Shown in pieces: positions 45,545-56,964 of a stretch of DNA of 64,000 nt (the first letter of the stretch is position 1; each line of letters opens with the position of its first letter). Under the pieces are notes generated by a model, which worked only from the letters and a program-made list of their open reading frames with translations, had not been told where the DNA came from and did no database searches. Source of the stretch: Tenebrio molitor. Its lineage: Eukaryota; Arthropoda; Insecta; Coleoptera; Tenebrionidae. The translations under genes and the position numbers were made by a program. The stretch covers positions 682,001-746,000 of the forward strand of contig NC_091050.1 in the NCBI RefSeq assembly GCF_963966145.1, in the 5' to 3' direction.

Positions 45545-47122
45545 TTATTGGGTCTTGGCGGCCAATCTCTTGTCTCTTTCTTCAGCAATGGAGAGCTTGA
45601 CTCCCTTACCTCTAGGTAGAGAAACATAAGGTTTGCTACCTTTTCCAATGATAAATACATTATTTAACCTACAGACAAAAATACAATGAGTAAACAAATA
45701 TGAATACATTTTTTTGAAAGGAAAAAATGTTTTCTGTTTGGGTAATACTGTAGTAACCATAGTGGTTAATCAGTGACCAATTACAGAACATTAATTTAGG
45801 CCTCACTTTGACTGCATCATGTCATGAACAACAAAACGCAGCTTCGAAAGGGCCAACTGATGCAACACCAACGCTTACCTAGTTGCAAACGTGTGGCCGT
45901 TTGCATCCTTAATATGCACAATATCGAAAGAACCTGGATGACGTTCTCGACTGACGACGGTACCAACACGGCCCAAATTACGACCTCCAGTAATCATACA
46001 CAAATTCCCTGATTCAAATTTGATAAAGTCCAAAATTTTTGAAGTGGCGATTTCCAGCTGGATGGTGTCATTAACCTTGATCATGGGGTCTGGGTAGCGG
46101 ATGGTGCGACCATCGCGGGTTACCAAGAAGGGGATTCCCTTAGGGCCTGTCTGCACTTTTTTTACTTTGCACAACTTGTACTGAAAAATTGAATTGATCA
46201 AAAACTGTCAACAAGTCATGTTTAAAATGGTGATCAGTGAGACTCAGATGAGTAAAGATTTGTTCATTTTGGGTCACATATGGGGAGCTTAGGCTCAACC
46301 CAAACTTTGTGCCTTTAATTGTTATCATCAAATTCAGATCCAAAGATTAGTCAAGTGTGGAACAACTTACTTTAGCTTCTTCCCCAGTAATGCGGTGAAT
46401 TGTAAATCTGCCCTTGACGTCATAGATCAGACGGAAAAATTCGCCAGTTTTCTCAATAGTAATGACATCTACAAAAAGTTTTTAATGCAAAAGTAAAAAA
46501 AATATTGAACGCCTCTACCCATGAAACCTGCAGGGTAGTTGGGATCTGTCCTGACTTTCCCGTCGACTTTAATCAGTCTTTGCATGACGATTTTCGTCAC
46601 CTCTGAGTTGGTTAAGGCATACTTCAACCTGTTTCTCAAAAAAATTACCAAAGGTAGCGATTCACGGAGCTTGTGCGGACCGGTTGACGGCCGCGGGGCA
46701 AACACGCCCCCCAATTTGTCCAACATCCATGCTTTGGGGGCATTGAGACGCTTCAAATGCTTCTTGGGACCGCGCGCCTAGAATAAATTTGAGGTTATGG
46801 TCGAACACAAAACCACCGAAATTGACCAAAATTGAGCACCATTACGGTCTTCTAAACACAACAGTATCAACTTCTTGCAGAATCTCACTCTTTACATTCT
46901 CGTAGTCGACTTTTCACAACAAAACCAACATGTTTTTAAATGTTGACATGACTCCTTTTTCCACAATTTTTTACAATAATGTAACACCAGTACACAAAAA
47001 TATTAGAAAAAATAGACGCAGTAAAGTTTTATCTTTAAATGCAATACAATTTCGGTCAATTTTTAGGAGAAATAAGGCGGATGAATGAGAATTAAAATAA
47101 AAACTTCATAGCTCCTTACCAT
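45545..47122 (-). CDS. RpS4: 40S ribosomal protein S4 (eS4)
   Basis: A small-subunit ribosomal protein. Five coding exons, 47122-47120 (the ATG alone), 46777-46519, 46468-46371, 46180-45879 and 45668-45545, splice to 261 aa, the exact family length. Recognisable parts are MARGPKKHLKRLNAPKAWML at the N-terminus, the S4 domain part with LRNRLKYALTNSEV and QRLIKVDGKVRTD, the KOW-like NLGRVGTVVSRERHPGSFDI, and the C-terminal KGVKLSIAEERDKRLA. A start codon split off from the rest by the first intron is usual for insect RpS4. Upstream on the minus strand TTCTTTTC (47148-47141) is a TOP-like start. Introns are 342, 50, 190 and 210 nt. It lies tail-to-tail with RpL19. Confidence 0.96.
46238..46335 (-). 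ncRNA. Candidate C/D-type snoRNA in RpS4 intron 3
   Basis: Within the 190-nt intron the minus strand has TTGATGAT (C-box-like, 46331-46324) and CTGA (D-box, 46247-46244), about 80 nt apart. The distance suits a C/D snoRNA and ribosomal-protein introns commonly host them. I could not form a convincing terminal stem or name a guide target, so this is only a candidate. Confidence 0.2.
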
Positions 47123-47149
47123 CTTGACACTTATCCGGATGAAAAGAAC

Positions 47150-48480
47150 AGCATCGGTCAAGCAGTTGACTGTTTACTGTCAAAACCCAAACATTCGGCA
47201 GCGCCATCTACGAATCGGGCGCCAAATTTGAATGAATCTCGCGTGGGGAGTAAGTTCGTGAAACGATGGATACTTTTAATCGTTTATTATTATTTAAAAA
47301 CCAGTACATATCATTCAACCTCATTACAAATTATTAAAATATAAAATAATTCGTAGCATAAAGATTACAGGAAATTCGTAAGCCAGTTGTTAGTTCAGAA
47401 TCATATGTTTCTGGGATTCAAGTCGCATCAGAAACTGTCCCTATAGGCCAATGATTACCCCCTTCTAATTCACAGCATTACCATCGCACGATGCGTTCGC
47501 TCTTTACAACTTGTCTAATGAGCTGAACAAGAAAACAAGATAAAAACAACGCTATCAGGAAAAATACATCAGTTTACTAAAAACATAACAAATCTCAACT
47601 TACAGTAACAAAAGGCTATCCTAGACTACAGTATGACCCTGAAATAGTCATTGATATTTTCCATTGGCTTGCAATTTAGTCACTAAGGAAGATATTTTCA
47701 CATTTTCCGATAGAATATTTGGCTGTGGCACAAAATAACGTTACTGCTGTTACCGAGTGTAATTTCACCAATGAAAATAATAAAAATTTATACCCTAATA
47801 TCACTTTTCACAATTTTTTTTTTTTTGAATTGCCACCCGCAGTGTCAATTTTTGAGAATAATGTTAATCTAAAAAACACCTAAATCTAAACTAAATAGTC
47901 TTTAATCTGTAGTTTCTAGTGTTATGAATGTAACAAATTATGTGAATCAGCTCCAACATTTCAATTAACGGTGTCAATTGAAATGGTGTTACAAATAAAA
48001 AATTTGTGAACATAAACTATGAAAAACGTAAGCTAGTTATTATTGCAGGATTAAAATTATCGTACGAATTCTAGAAAAAAGTTTGGCAGAGTGCGGTGTA
48101 CAAAATAAAGACGGTAAAAAGAATTTAACTCGACGAACCTTGTCACATCCTCTGATAAACGAACGGAAATTTAAATAGGTATCACAAACATTGTGAAAAT
48201 TGTTGGCAATGTTTCAACATGGCATCATAAGTCCTGTGACAAACCGATCGCCTAGACTGAAAGATCACTTGATAAACACCCAAATATGGAAATCTTTTTA
48301 GTGGAGCCGACAATACTAGAGCTCCGTTTACGATATACATCATTTAAGTACACATATTAAAAGCAAAGCAGATCCTGAAATCATTCAAAAATACAGCTGC
48401 CCAAAAATCGAAAATTCAAGTAATATCTAAATAAAGGAAAAACAATTGTATCCAATAGCTTCACAGTAACACCATGTAGT
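47150..48480. other. Spacer between RpS4 promoter and CCDC6 3' end
   Basis: No gene recognised. It contains the RpS4 upstream region at its left edge. TTTATT (AATAAA on the minus strand) at 48481 and 48490 could end CCDC6, and another at about 47283 could give a much longer 3' UTR. Confidence 0.4.
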
Positions 48481-48619
48481 TTTATTAAATTTATTTGTTT
48501 AGAACTTTTAAGCTCTTACAAATAACATGCAGAGAAATCCAACAAATTGATTCACCACCTGAGACAAACAAATCGTTAGCTTTTCAATTTACAAATTTGA
48601 CGCCCCCCGTACCTTAATC

Positions 48620-51600
48620 TTATTCTTTAGTGATAGAAGTATCCATGGGACTAGCTGGTTGTGGTGCTGGGATCGCCGGCTTGATGAATCTTTCGCTAGT
48701 TCGTCTGTGAGGAGGAGCCGGAGGGCTGCTCGATCCTACGCTGTGTAAAGCAGACGAGACGCACGCCGATGTTAGTAATTGATTACAAGCTGGACAACGT
48801 GGGGGGCCTACGATCAGCGAGTCTCGAGGAGACGGTGCTTGCATCGACGACAAACCTGAACAAAATATCGCAATGTTGTCATCTGTGGAGAGGCGACTAA
48901 AATTTTTTTTCAATTACAACCGCAACACGAATAATAGAAAAATAACACGTAAATCTGCTCGACATGTACCTATTACCTAGTTTAAAAAATTGATGGCTGT
49001 TACTATTAAATTCTTATTCGAGTGCAATTTTTTTACGAATCCTACGTATTGTGGTGAACAGTTCTTCTACTATTTCGATTTACATAATACAGAAAAACTT
49101 CTGATTACAAGAGATACCCTCTTTACTGCAGAGACTTCCTCGTGTGGACAGTTTATTTTCTACTTCGATTTTGTTATACTCTTGTTACCACATGAACTTA
49201 CTGCAAATATTGTAAATAAGATTAAAATAAAATTTCTCTTTTTATTGTTAAATTCTTTGAGACATTTTTACAATAAATTATATCATAATCCATATCGGAA
49301 ATAATCACATCGTTTTGCGGATCGCATTTGTTAGTGATGGTAAATCACTATTTATTTATTAAAACAACGTCCACTTTTTGCAAATTTGGACCTTGGTTAT
49401 GAGTATGACAGAGTGGCAGTGAAATTCGAATTTTACATCGAAATTACCACAAAAATTCTTCAATAAGAAACTAAACAACACCGCGAAAACATTCCAATGA
49501 CAAAAAACTTCGTTTTTTCGCACTCTACAAGAGCGCATGAAAAGAAGAAAAATTATATTTCGTAATTTTGTTTTCAAAAAAACCTCTCTCTTAATACTCG
49601 TAATACTCGCCATCATGTTTGTTTTCACATATTATTACATAGTTTGAAAAATACAGTTAAATGAATAATTTGAAAACACTTCAGCTAGTACTATGTAAAG
49701 TCCATTCAATAAACATCTGGACTGTCAAAATCAAAATTGCAGTTGTTAGGTTGGTTAAATCACTAGTTATTTTCATATTGCCCAGTTGTTATCTATGATT
49801 TTTTAATTTTTCAAACTAGTCTTTTGTTTTAATTGACATTGTCAAATAAATTGCAAAATTATTTAAGTGTATTTTGTAAAAAGGTTAAAATGGAAAGTTC
49901 AAAACGAACTACGGTGGTTCTATTGGCGCGAAAGAGGAGGGCCATAAGAAATTATTATGAGGAACAAACAAAAAAGTGTGTGTGTTTTCTATAAACTTTA
50001 TTAAATTGCTCTCATTCATTTAGTTGCTGTACTTCAAGTGTTCGAAGCAATGAATGATTCAAAACATTTTTAGTTCAATGATTAAAAATGAAAACATAAC
50101 CTAAATATGTTTTGTAACTAGATTTTGATGTCGGTACACCCTAGCGAAAATTCTTTATATCCAAGTACAATCAAAACAAACATTTTATTTAAAATTTAAT
50201 TTTGACAGTCCAGGAGTTTTTTTGAATTTACTATACCTATATATTTTAGTATCTCTGGTAAATTGCATTTTAAGTCATAGACGATTGATTCTTTGAGAGT
50301 CTGACACTTTTTCAAATTCAATTATTGAAAAATGGCTATTCAAAAGAATTCCTTTAAATATTTTTATCTATCTCATGCTATGCTGCTCAAAATAAACTAA
50401 ATCCATCACATCGAATTATAAAATTGTCTTTTTATTGGTTGATTTGGAGTGTAACGACCTTCATGCAAAACAACACAAAACCATACAAAATACCTTGCAC
50501 CACACTCATAAAACCGCTCTTTTTAAATAACTACTTTTTTGGAATTTCGCCTCAAATATTTAAAATTACCAATTTAAATTATGTAGGTCTTTTTTGCAAT
50601 GTTTACTTCAAATAATTTTAAACCGTTACGTTGATTTATTTATTCACAACAAGCACAGCCTCGAAGTGTCAAGATAGTAAACAAGACAGTTCTATTTTTG
50701 TTCACAGTTGTTTTCAAAATAAAAAATTGTAATTTTTAAATTGTCAATAGTCTTGGACTAGTGTCTGGGTAATGTAATTGTAAATTTCGTATTTCCATAT
50801 TGTTTTTATAAATAAAAAAAATATTCGACAGGTCTTGCACTACAGCTTACCAACAGAAAAAGTTATTGAACCGTAAAACTGACAAAAGATGTGTTCAATA
50901 TGTATTTAAATAAGTAAACTATTCACGTTTCTCTTTGATGTTATTTAAGTGTAATAAAAAAAATATATTAAATTGTATTTCTTGGGTTTAGTAAAAAAAA
51001 TGTAAAATACACCAGTTGATTGAATACTCCTGACTCATCCGTCTGAGTCAGGAAATAATACTGCGATCGTTAAACCTATCAAGCCAAAAAATGTGACAAA
51101 GCGGAAATACAATCGTATCAATGTCATAACCACCATCAAGGATTGTTTTTACAATAGATAATATCCATTTGTCTTGAAAACTCTTTGAGTCACAATTAAT
51201 CGTTTTCTTTTCATGCAAACGGTAAATCTGATGAATGAATTAATGGTCTCACATAAATTATTATTTTGGAAAATTTGAGAAAAAGAAAATTAAAAAAATA
51301 TCCATGGTAAGCCACTAATTTTGGACAAAACTGTTCAACAAGCCGATAAATAAAAATTCTAGTGGACCAAGATGGCCGATTTGAATTGTCCAATAAAAAC
51401 GTCCGTTTTCGCGGGTTCGAAAACGAAAGTAGATGTCGCCACATGTAACAAACCTGGACTGAGCGGACGACTTTGACTTGGCGACGGATTGTAGGGAACA
51501 GGCGACACGGTGTGCTGCCTGGCCCCCAAGACTTGCTCGTTGTAATGTCTCTCCTCCTCCATCTCGAGCGAACTCTCGCTCTCGGACAGGTGCCGACAGA

Positions 51601-52731
51601 GAGCCTCGCGCCTCTCCACCTCCAACTGCAGCTTCCTCTGCAGCCTCAAGTTCTCCTCCTTGATGTTGCGCTCCTCCTGGGCGTATCTCTGCATCTTCTG
51701 GGTGTGCTCCTGTTGGCTGATGGCGAGTGTCTGTCTGAGTCGCGCCACCTCCGAGCGCAGCGTCTGGATGTGGGCGCTGAGATTGGTGGCGGTGTCGCCG
51801 TTGTTGATGTCCCGGGGACTCGCCGGGTCCGATACCGGCTGGTCCAGCTTGATCTGGAGCATGCGCTTCTCCGCCTCCAGCTTGTCCATGCGCTTCCAGA
51901 GCTTGTTCACGAGCGCTTCCTGCTCCTGTTCCAGAGTGTTCTCCAGTTCCACCTAGGACAATCAGATTCCAAGTTTAATTTTTTTTTTTTGACTTCAGTC
52001 GCATTGCTTTCGCAAATACTAATTAAAAATGAATTACTCCATTACCACCTGGTGTGGCAAAAATAAATGTGTCTAAATATAGGCGTCCACATGACAAAAG
52101 AGCGCAAAAATTTCGTCAGGCGGTGCAAATCGCGGAATTTCCTCTCGCGATCTAATTTTAAACTGACGCACCTTTTCGCGGCGCAACTGCTCCAAATTAC
52201 TCTGTTTGGCAAGAGTTTCAGCCTCAAGTTTTTCAATTTTTCTCATCAGACGGTTGACAAGGCACTCTTGTTCCTGCTCTAGAGTCTGTTCAAGGCGACA
52301 TTTCTCCTGTCGCAACTGGGTCAGCTTCCTGGACAAGTCATTTGTGAGGCATTCTTCTTCTCTTTCGTAGTGGTGGGCCAGGGACTCCTTCTCCTTCTTC
52401 AAGGCCTGGATCTTCTTGAGGAGAGTGTTGGAGATGAATTCTTCCTCTTGCTCAGCCTTAGCTTGCTGTAACATTTGATTAGAGTGAGACCTACTTTAAG
52501 GAATGGCTGACTCACTATGATGACTGAAGCCTGTCTCAAGCCTCTGTTCTCTTCTTGGAGGGCCTTCACGCGCAGCTTGTAAGTCTCCAGTTCGACTTTT
52601 AACACGCGGTTTTGTTGCTGGAGACTCTCTATCCGTTTCTGGAGTTGTTCCCTGGTTATGGGGCTGGGAGGCATCATGATCGGGCCCCCGTCGATGCTGC
52701 TCGAGTCAGATTCACTAGCTGAATCGGCCAT
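48620..52731 (-). CDS. CCDC6: Coiled-coil domain-containing protein 6 homologue
   Basis: Vertebrate CCDC6 (H4/PTC1) is a coiled-coil phosphoprotein linked to DNA-damage checkpoint control. Exons 52731-52516, 52465-52172, 51952-51454 and 48855-48620 (introns 50, 219 and 2598 nt, all phases matching) give 414 aa. The start MADSASESD equals that of the vertebrate protein, so the ATG at 52731 is preferred over an in-frame ATG 12 nt upstream. Long coiled coil from about residue 26 to 300 contains the family's signature blocks VLKVELETYKLRVKALQEEN, EQEEEFISNTLLKKIQAL, LENTLEQEQEALVNKLWKRM and ENLRLQRKLQ, then SRPLSPG. The last exon encodes a proline/serine-rich tail with a CPAC motif and ends MDTSITKE. 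The long last intron contains an oppositely placed TIR element (49715-50215). Confidence 0.95.
49715..50215. mobile_element. TIR element with small ORF in CCDC6 intron 3
   Basis: The left end CTGGACTGTCAAAATCAAAA (from 49717) and the right end (reverse complement CTGGACTGTCAAAATTAAAT, to 50213) are inverted repeats of about 21 bp, 500 bp apart. Inside, on the plus strand, a 34-codon frame begins with ATG at 49890 (MESSKRTTVVLLARKRRAIR, NYYEEQTKK) and may continue through a GTGTGT donor. This basic N-terminus could be the remains of a transposase or its DNA-binding partner. I cannot name the superfamily. Confidence 0.55.
49890..49994 (+). CDS. Small basic ORF inside the TIR element
   Basis: A 34-aa frame (ATG 49890, TAA 49992) rich in Arg and Lys. 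It is preceded by GGTTAAA and followed by a run of TG repeats that contains possible splice donors. No family is recognised. It lies antisense to CCDC6, inside the inverted-repeat element, so it is most simply a remnant of that element's coding capacity rather than a host gene. Confidence 0.25.
   Translation: MESSKRTTVVLLARKRRAIRNYYEEQTKKCVCFL
51028..51053. other. Palindrome of two AP-1-like TGACTCA sites
   Basis: TCCTGACTCA (51028-51037) and TGAGTCAGGA (51044-51053) form a perfect 10-bp inverted repeat around TCCGTC. Each arm contains a TGA(C/G)TCA bZIP site. It lies in CCDC6 intron 3. Regulatory role is speculative. Confidence 0.3.
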
Positions 52732-53482
52732 GTCTTTAAACATAATTTAACACAATCAAATTAATGTACGATTGGGCGAAATCGTCATAGATTTTTTTTA
52801 AGTGATGAACAAACTTCTTTTTACAATTTTTTTGTACGGTTACTACGTGGCGTGAAATTAGGGGGCGGAAAAATTACTTTTTTTGAATGTACATAAATTC
52901 ACACCTTTGTTCCTTCACTGTAACTATAAAATTAAACAATTAGCCATAAACATAAGGACAGATGACAATTTTCGGTTTCGTTTCTTGACAGCCGCCATAA
53001 ACAATGCTGCCAACAAAAGCAAAGTTACTAAAAAACCGGCAAGTAATGGTTTATCGTTTAAAATATGCTCCGTAATGAAGCAAACAGTAAATTAGCGGAG
53101 CTGCAATTTATAATTATTGCGAAATTTCGACTCTGTGTTTATGCAAAAGTCTTTCAACGAAGCATGTTCATTTGGGGCCTTTCATTTATTATTCTAGTTT
53201 CTTTGGTTTCTTTTTGCAGTGCATCGCTGCCAGGTCCGGATTAGGCTGCGATACAGGACCGGAATTCAATTTATTGAAATACATACTATTTTTTTTATAT
53301 CTGGTAATATTTTAGTTCTAATGTTGACGTGAAAATGTCTACAAATAAAGCCAATAAGTTGGCATTTTTTTGACGCTTTCTTTAAAAATCAAACAGAATA
53401 AAAATTTTAAATGTAAGACATTCACTGGACTTCTTGTAAATTGACTAGTCGATTGAATATTTGTCAAGATTAGTCTTAGATG

Positions 53483-53695
53483 TACGGTCGGTGGACAAAT
53501 AAAACTGGGACACTTAAAATTTAATCTGTGTAAATCAGACCATTCAATTGTCAATATATTTGTCAGTGTCTATATAATATGTCATACCAAAGTTAACCTA
53601 TTTGTGACAAAGCCGTAATTAAACGATGCAAATTTGTAAATTTTGACTTATGTGATTGTCATTTTTGTCCCAGTTTTATTTGTCCACCGACTGTA
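53483..53695. mobile_element. TA-flanked MITE with 30-bp inverted termini
   Basis: The left terminus TACGGTCGGTGGACAAATAA, AACTGGGACA and the right terminus (reverse complement TACAGTCGGTGGACAAATAA, AACTGGGACA) differ by one base. Both ends start at TA. The 210-bp element is non-coding and fits a Tc1/mariner-type MITE, upstream of CCDC6. Confidence 0.85.
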
Positions 53696-55275
53696 CATGT
53701 TAATAAAATCACTGCTGTGGTTTTATGCGTTAAGAAAAAATAATCGTACTAAAATGGTACTATAAGAAATTTACCACTGCAAATTATACGCTGATGTGGG
53801 TCGATATTAATAATAAAAATAATTTTTTGTCAAATGTCTGTTTAAAAAATGAGCCCTGAAAACTACCATCTTCTCTTGTATTTTCTTCTCTATCCAAGAT
53901 ATTTCGCTTCTAAAAATTAGTTGCGGTTATTTCGATCGTAAAATACTAATTGTTACTCGCTGTTTCTTCTGTAGAAAAAAAAATCTTGCAACTGATTGAT
54001 TTAATTTGAAGATATTCTATTAGGTATTTATATCACAAAGTTTTCTCTGTTTAAACAAAACAATTTTTAAATTGAACTGATAAATTGATTTATTTAAATC
54101 ACTTGTACTCCAAAAATATTTTAAATCCATTTTTGAACTATTTTCTTTACGTACAGCGAGATTTTCTGTAAATTTTGCAAGAAAAGTTGAAAATGAAAGA
54201 CTTTTTTTATCACGTTTATTAACCACACTTCTTGGGTCAGCCCTATAGACCACAAATAATCAATATTCTGAAAACTACTTCTATTTTCTTTTCCTTATGA
54301 TTGTGACGTTACAGCAATGAATTTATTTATTGTTTAAGAAATCCTTAATAGAATACTGATGATTTATATTTGTATTGTAATAAATCAACAATAAATTGTA
54401 ATAATTTGAAAGTTATATTCAGAAATATTCTGTGATGTCACTACAAAACTCAACACGATTAGAAACGATTGCTGTAACAACCCCACGTAGACCGACTTCA
54501 GATTCTTCCACTTTAATTGCCAACAGGGAAAAAAACAAAGAAAATCATGAAGAGAAGAAAAGAAACGATGTAGACGAAAACGGGTAAAAATTTACATGAC
54601 TTCTTGAATTTGAAGAACAATGATTTTTTTCAGATTTAATGTTTTTGATTGCTGCGACATCCTTTGCGAGTTATTATATTGTTTTGTAATTTGTAGCGAC
54701 GATGATGATTATTAATAAAGGTAAAATAAAAAGCATACGCATTTATTTTACGTTTTATATAATTTGGATTTTCAGATCGTTGTTGCATTTTTATGCAATA
54801 CTGAGGTGTTAGTTGTAACAACTCAGCAAGTCCTGCTAACTTACGTCCATGATAAAAAAATTTACTATGTATTGCGTAAAACTTATAAGGTGACAATAAA
54901 AAAATTCAAAGGGACAAAAATGTTATTCTTTGCTGTTGAACCAATTTCAGTTGTTTTTATTATGATTAAAAATATGTATCACATAATCATTTCTTATTTA
55001 TTAACTACTTTTACTTTATTTTATTTATCACAAATTCTTCATTCCTTAGGTACACTGTTAACAAATATTAATTTGTGCTGAGTCACATATTGCTTGAACA
55101 CTAACTAATTCATTGTTCTGGTGTCTGTGAACCTGTAATTAGAAATTGTACTGCCAAAATGTTCTACTACCTTCTCACAAATACATACTAAAGCTTTTTG
55201 CGTTTTTTTTTTGCATAAAATCAACAAAAATAAAGGCCTTAATGTTGTTTACTTGTTTCAGTTGTATTACTCATG
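53696..55275. other. Intergenic DNA between CCDC6 and the THAP gene
   Basis: AT-rich, with open frames at 54020-54253, 54636-54896 and 54764-55081 that lack motifs; the last is hydrophobic mainly through its base composition. TTTATT hexamers around 55017-55027 could provide the poly(A) signal of the THAP gene on the minus strand. Confidence 0.4.
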
Positions 55276-56413
55276 TTATAACATACCTACCTCTTTACAT
55301 ATTTTTTCTTGTTTAAGTTTTCTCAGTTCCTGATGATACCTTTTCAACTGATACCTCAATTTGAAAATTTTAGCGCGACTTTTATTAATGTAACAAAAAA
55401 AATTTGCTGTTTCAGGTGTCCATACATAATACCTGAAAGAGTTAAATTTGTATCTCTTTCTCTTTATTCTCTTGCTACTTGGCAACTCATTTATATCATT
55501 TGCACAAGTATCATTTACTTTGATTTCTTCACAAGAAAAAATAAGTTTTGAATTCTCATCATCTTCCAGTTCTACTTTTATATCTTCTTCAAGCTCAGTT
55601 TTACTTTTATGCCTAGCTTTTCTTGAGTATGACTTTGCAGGTTCATTTTGATGCCAATTATCTACCAGTTTATCCACATTAATTTTATTTTCATTCCTAT
55701 TTCTAGGCTTCCTAGAGTAAGACCTGAGTGGTTTATTTCTGAGCCACTGATATTCTGATTGTGCATAATGACTCTGCTCTGACTCTTCAATTTGATTTTG
55801 GGGCTTTTTTGAATAAGATCTAATTGTTTTAGATCCCCTCCAACTATACTCCACATCTGACAAATCACTATCAAAGTCAGAGTTATTGCCAGGTCCCATA
55901 AAATAATTCTCTTTTTTTGTCTCCTTATTAACACTCCTCTCAAGTATCTGATCCAACCAATGCAACTGCTGTTTTGTCAAAGTATTGTTGTTTTTAAACA
56001 AACGGAGCATGATTTTGTCCTTCATGAACAAGTCATCTCTTATGTAGATCATTGGTCTTGAATTGTTATCCTCAGATACAGTTCCATTTTTGGGATCTTT
56101 TCCCTGACCCACAGAAGCACAAGGTATTGGAACAGCTAATGATACTAAGCGATGCTTTGTGTCATTTACAAAATGCTCCCTCTTAAAGTGGTCTTGACAG
56201 ATACCCCTTGACTTAAACGCGGACAAAGGCAAATCCAACGAGTTTCCTACAATGTACAGACATTGAAACTGGGTGATTTTTGAATTCAGCCTGGTCACCT
56301 GAATTTTTTATCCACTGTTTACATCGTTCTTCGTCTTTAATGGGGAAATTGTAAACCTTGCGTCCGACGCACCTCAATTTCCGACAATACCGATACGCAC
56401 ATCGCGTTTTCAT
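55276..56413 (-). CDS. THAP-type zinc-finger protein
   Basis: Probable DNA-binding protein. Exons 56413-56299 and 56246-55276, separated by a 52-nt intron (acceptor ACATTGTAG, phase 1), give 361 aa. The N-terminus is a THAP C2CH finger: C5-x4-C10, NFP at 22-24, W34, C55-x2-H58, followed by F59 and the AVP box (LAVPIP, 75-80), which is a THAP hallmark. Residues about 172-252 hold three degenerate repeats, each with a Trp followed 8 residues later by SYS(K/R)K (W174/S182, W206/S214, W236/S244). An acidic stretch follows, then a basic block (KRIKRKRYKF, 297-306; possible nuclear signal) and a C-terminal coiled coil (about 325-355), common in THAP proteins for dimerisation. THAP proteins descend from or resemble P-element transposase DNA-binding domains; no transposase domain is present. 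Orthology is not assigned. Confidence 0.88.
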
Positions 56414-56964
56414 TTTCTTAATCTTCAAATGAGCAAAAAATGAAAAACTCGTCAAGCAAAAAAGTAGAAACAACGATACAAAAATGTCAACACAATTTGA
56501 CGTATCTATTTGAAGTTTGAACTACACGTGTGCATCACATCTACTCGCAATAGTAACTACTTGACCAATTAATTTTTTTTTAAACAGTTTATTTAAGTTA
56601 ATACCCTTATTGTGTTTAGTGTTTGCTCTAAATGTTGGTTTAATTGAAGAAAATTCGCGTCGAGGTAGGAAATAATTTTTTCTCGATTTTTCAAAATTCC
56701 AAAAATACATGTTCAAAAATAGGACGCAAGCGATTTTTCAAAATGGATTCGGTAGAATTGATGATTTGTAATTATAGTGTTTACCGTTTCGAGCATTATT
56801 TACCGTTGCAATTGTCGTTATCGCAATTATTGCGCTTTCAGTGTTAAAAGTGACGTCTTCAGCTTGTGACTCACAAAGTCCAAGAAACCAACATAACTTA
56901 CGTTTCCAGTTTAGGTGATCGTTAAATGTGATATGAGTCTCATTTTCGTAGATTTGTGAGTGTG
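56414..56964. promoter_or_regulatory. Divergent promoter region, THAP gene / anoctamin
   Basis: The 551 bp between the two start codons must serve both genes or contain upstream non-coding exons. No TATA box with matching initiator is seen on either strand. A TTTTCGTAG before 56952 could be a splice acceptor of a 5' UTR intron of the anoctamin gene. Confidence 0.4.

Noticed and set aside
54764..55081. 105-codon hydrophobic open frame
   Set aside because: Hydrophobicity follows from T-rich codons; no start context, family motif or exon partners.
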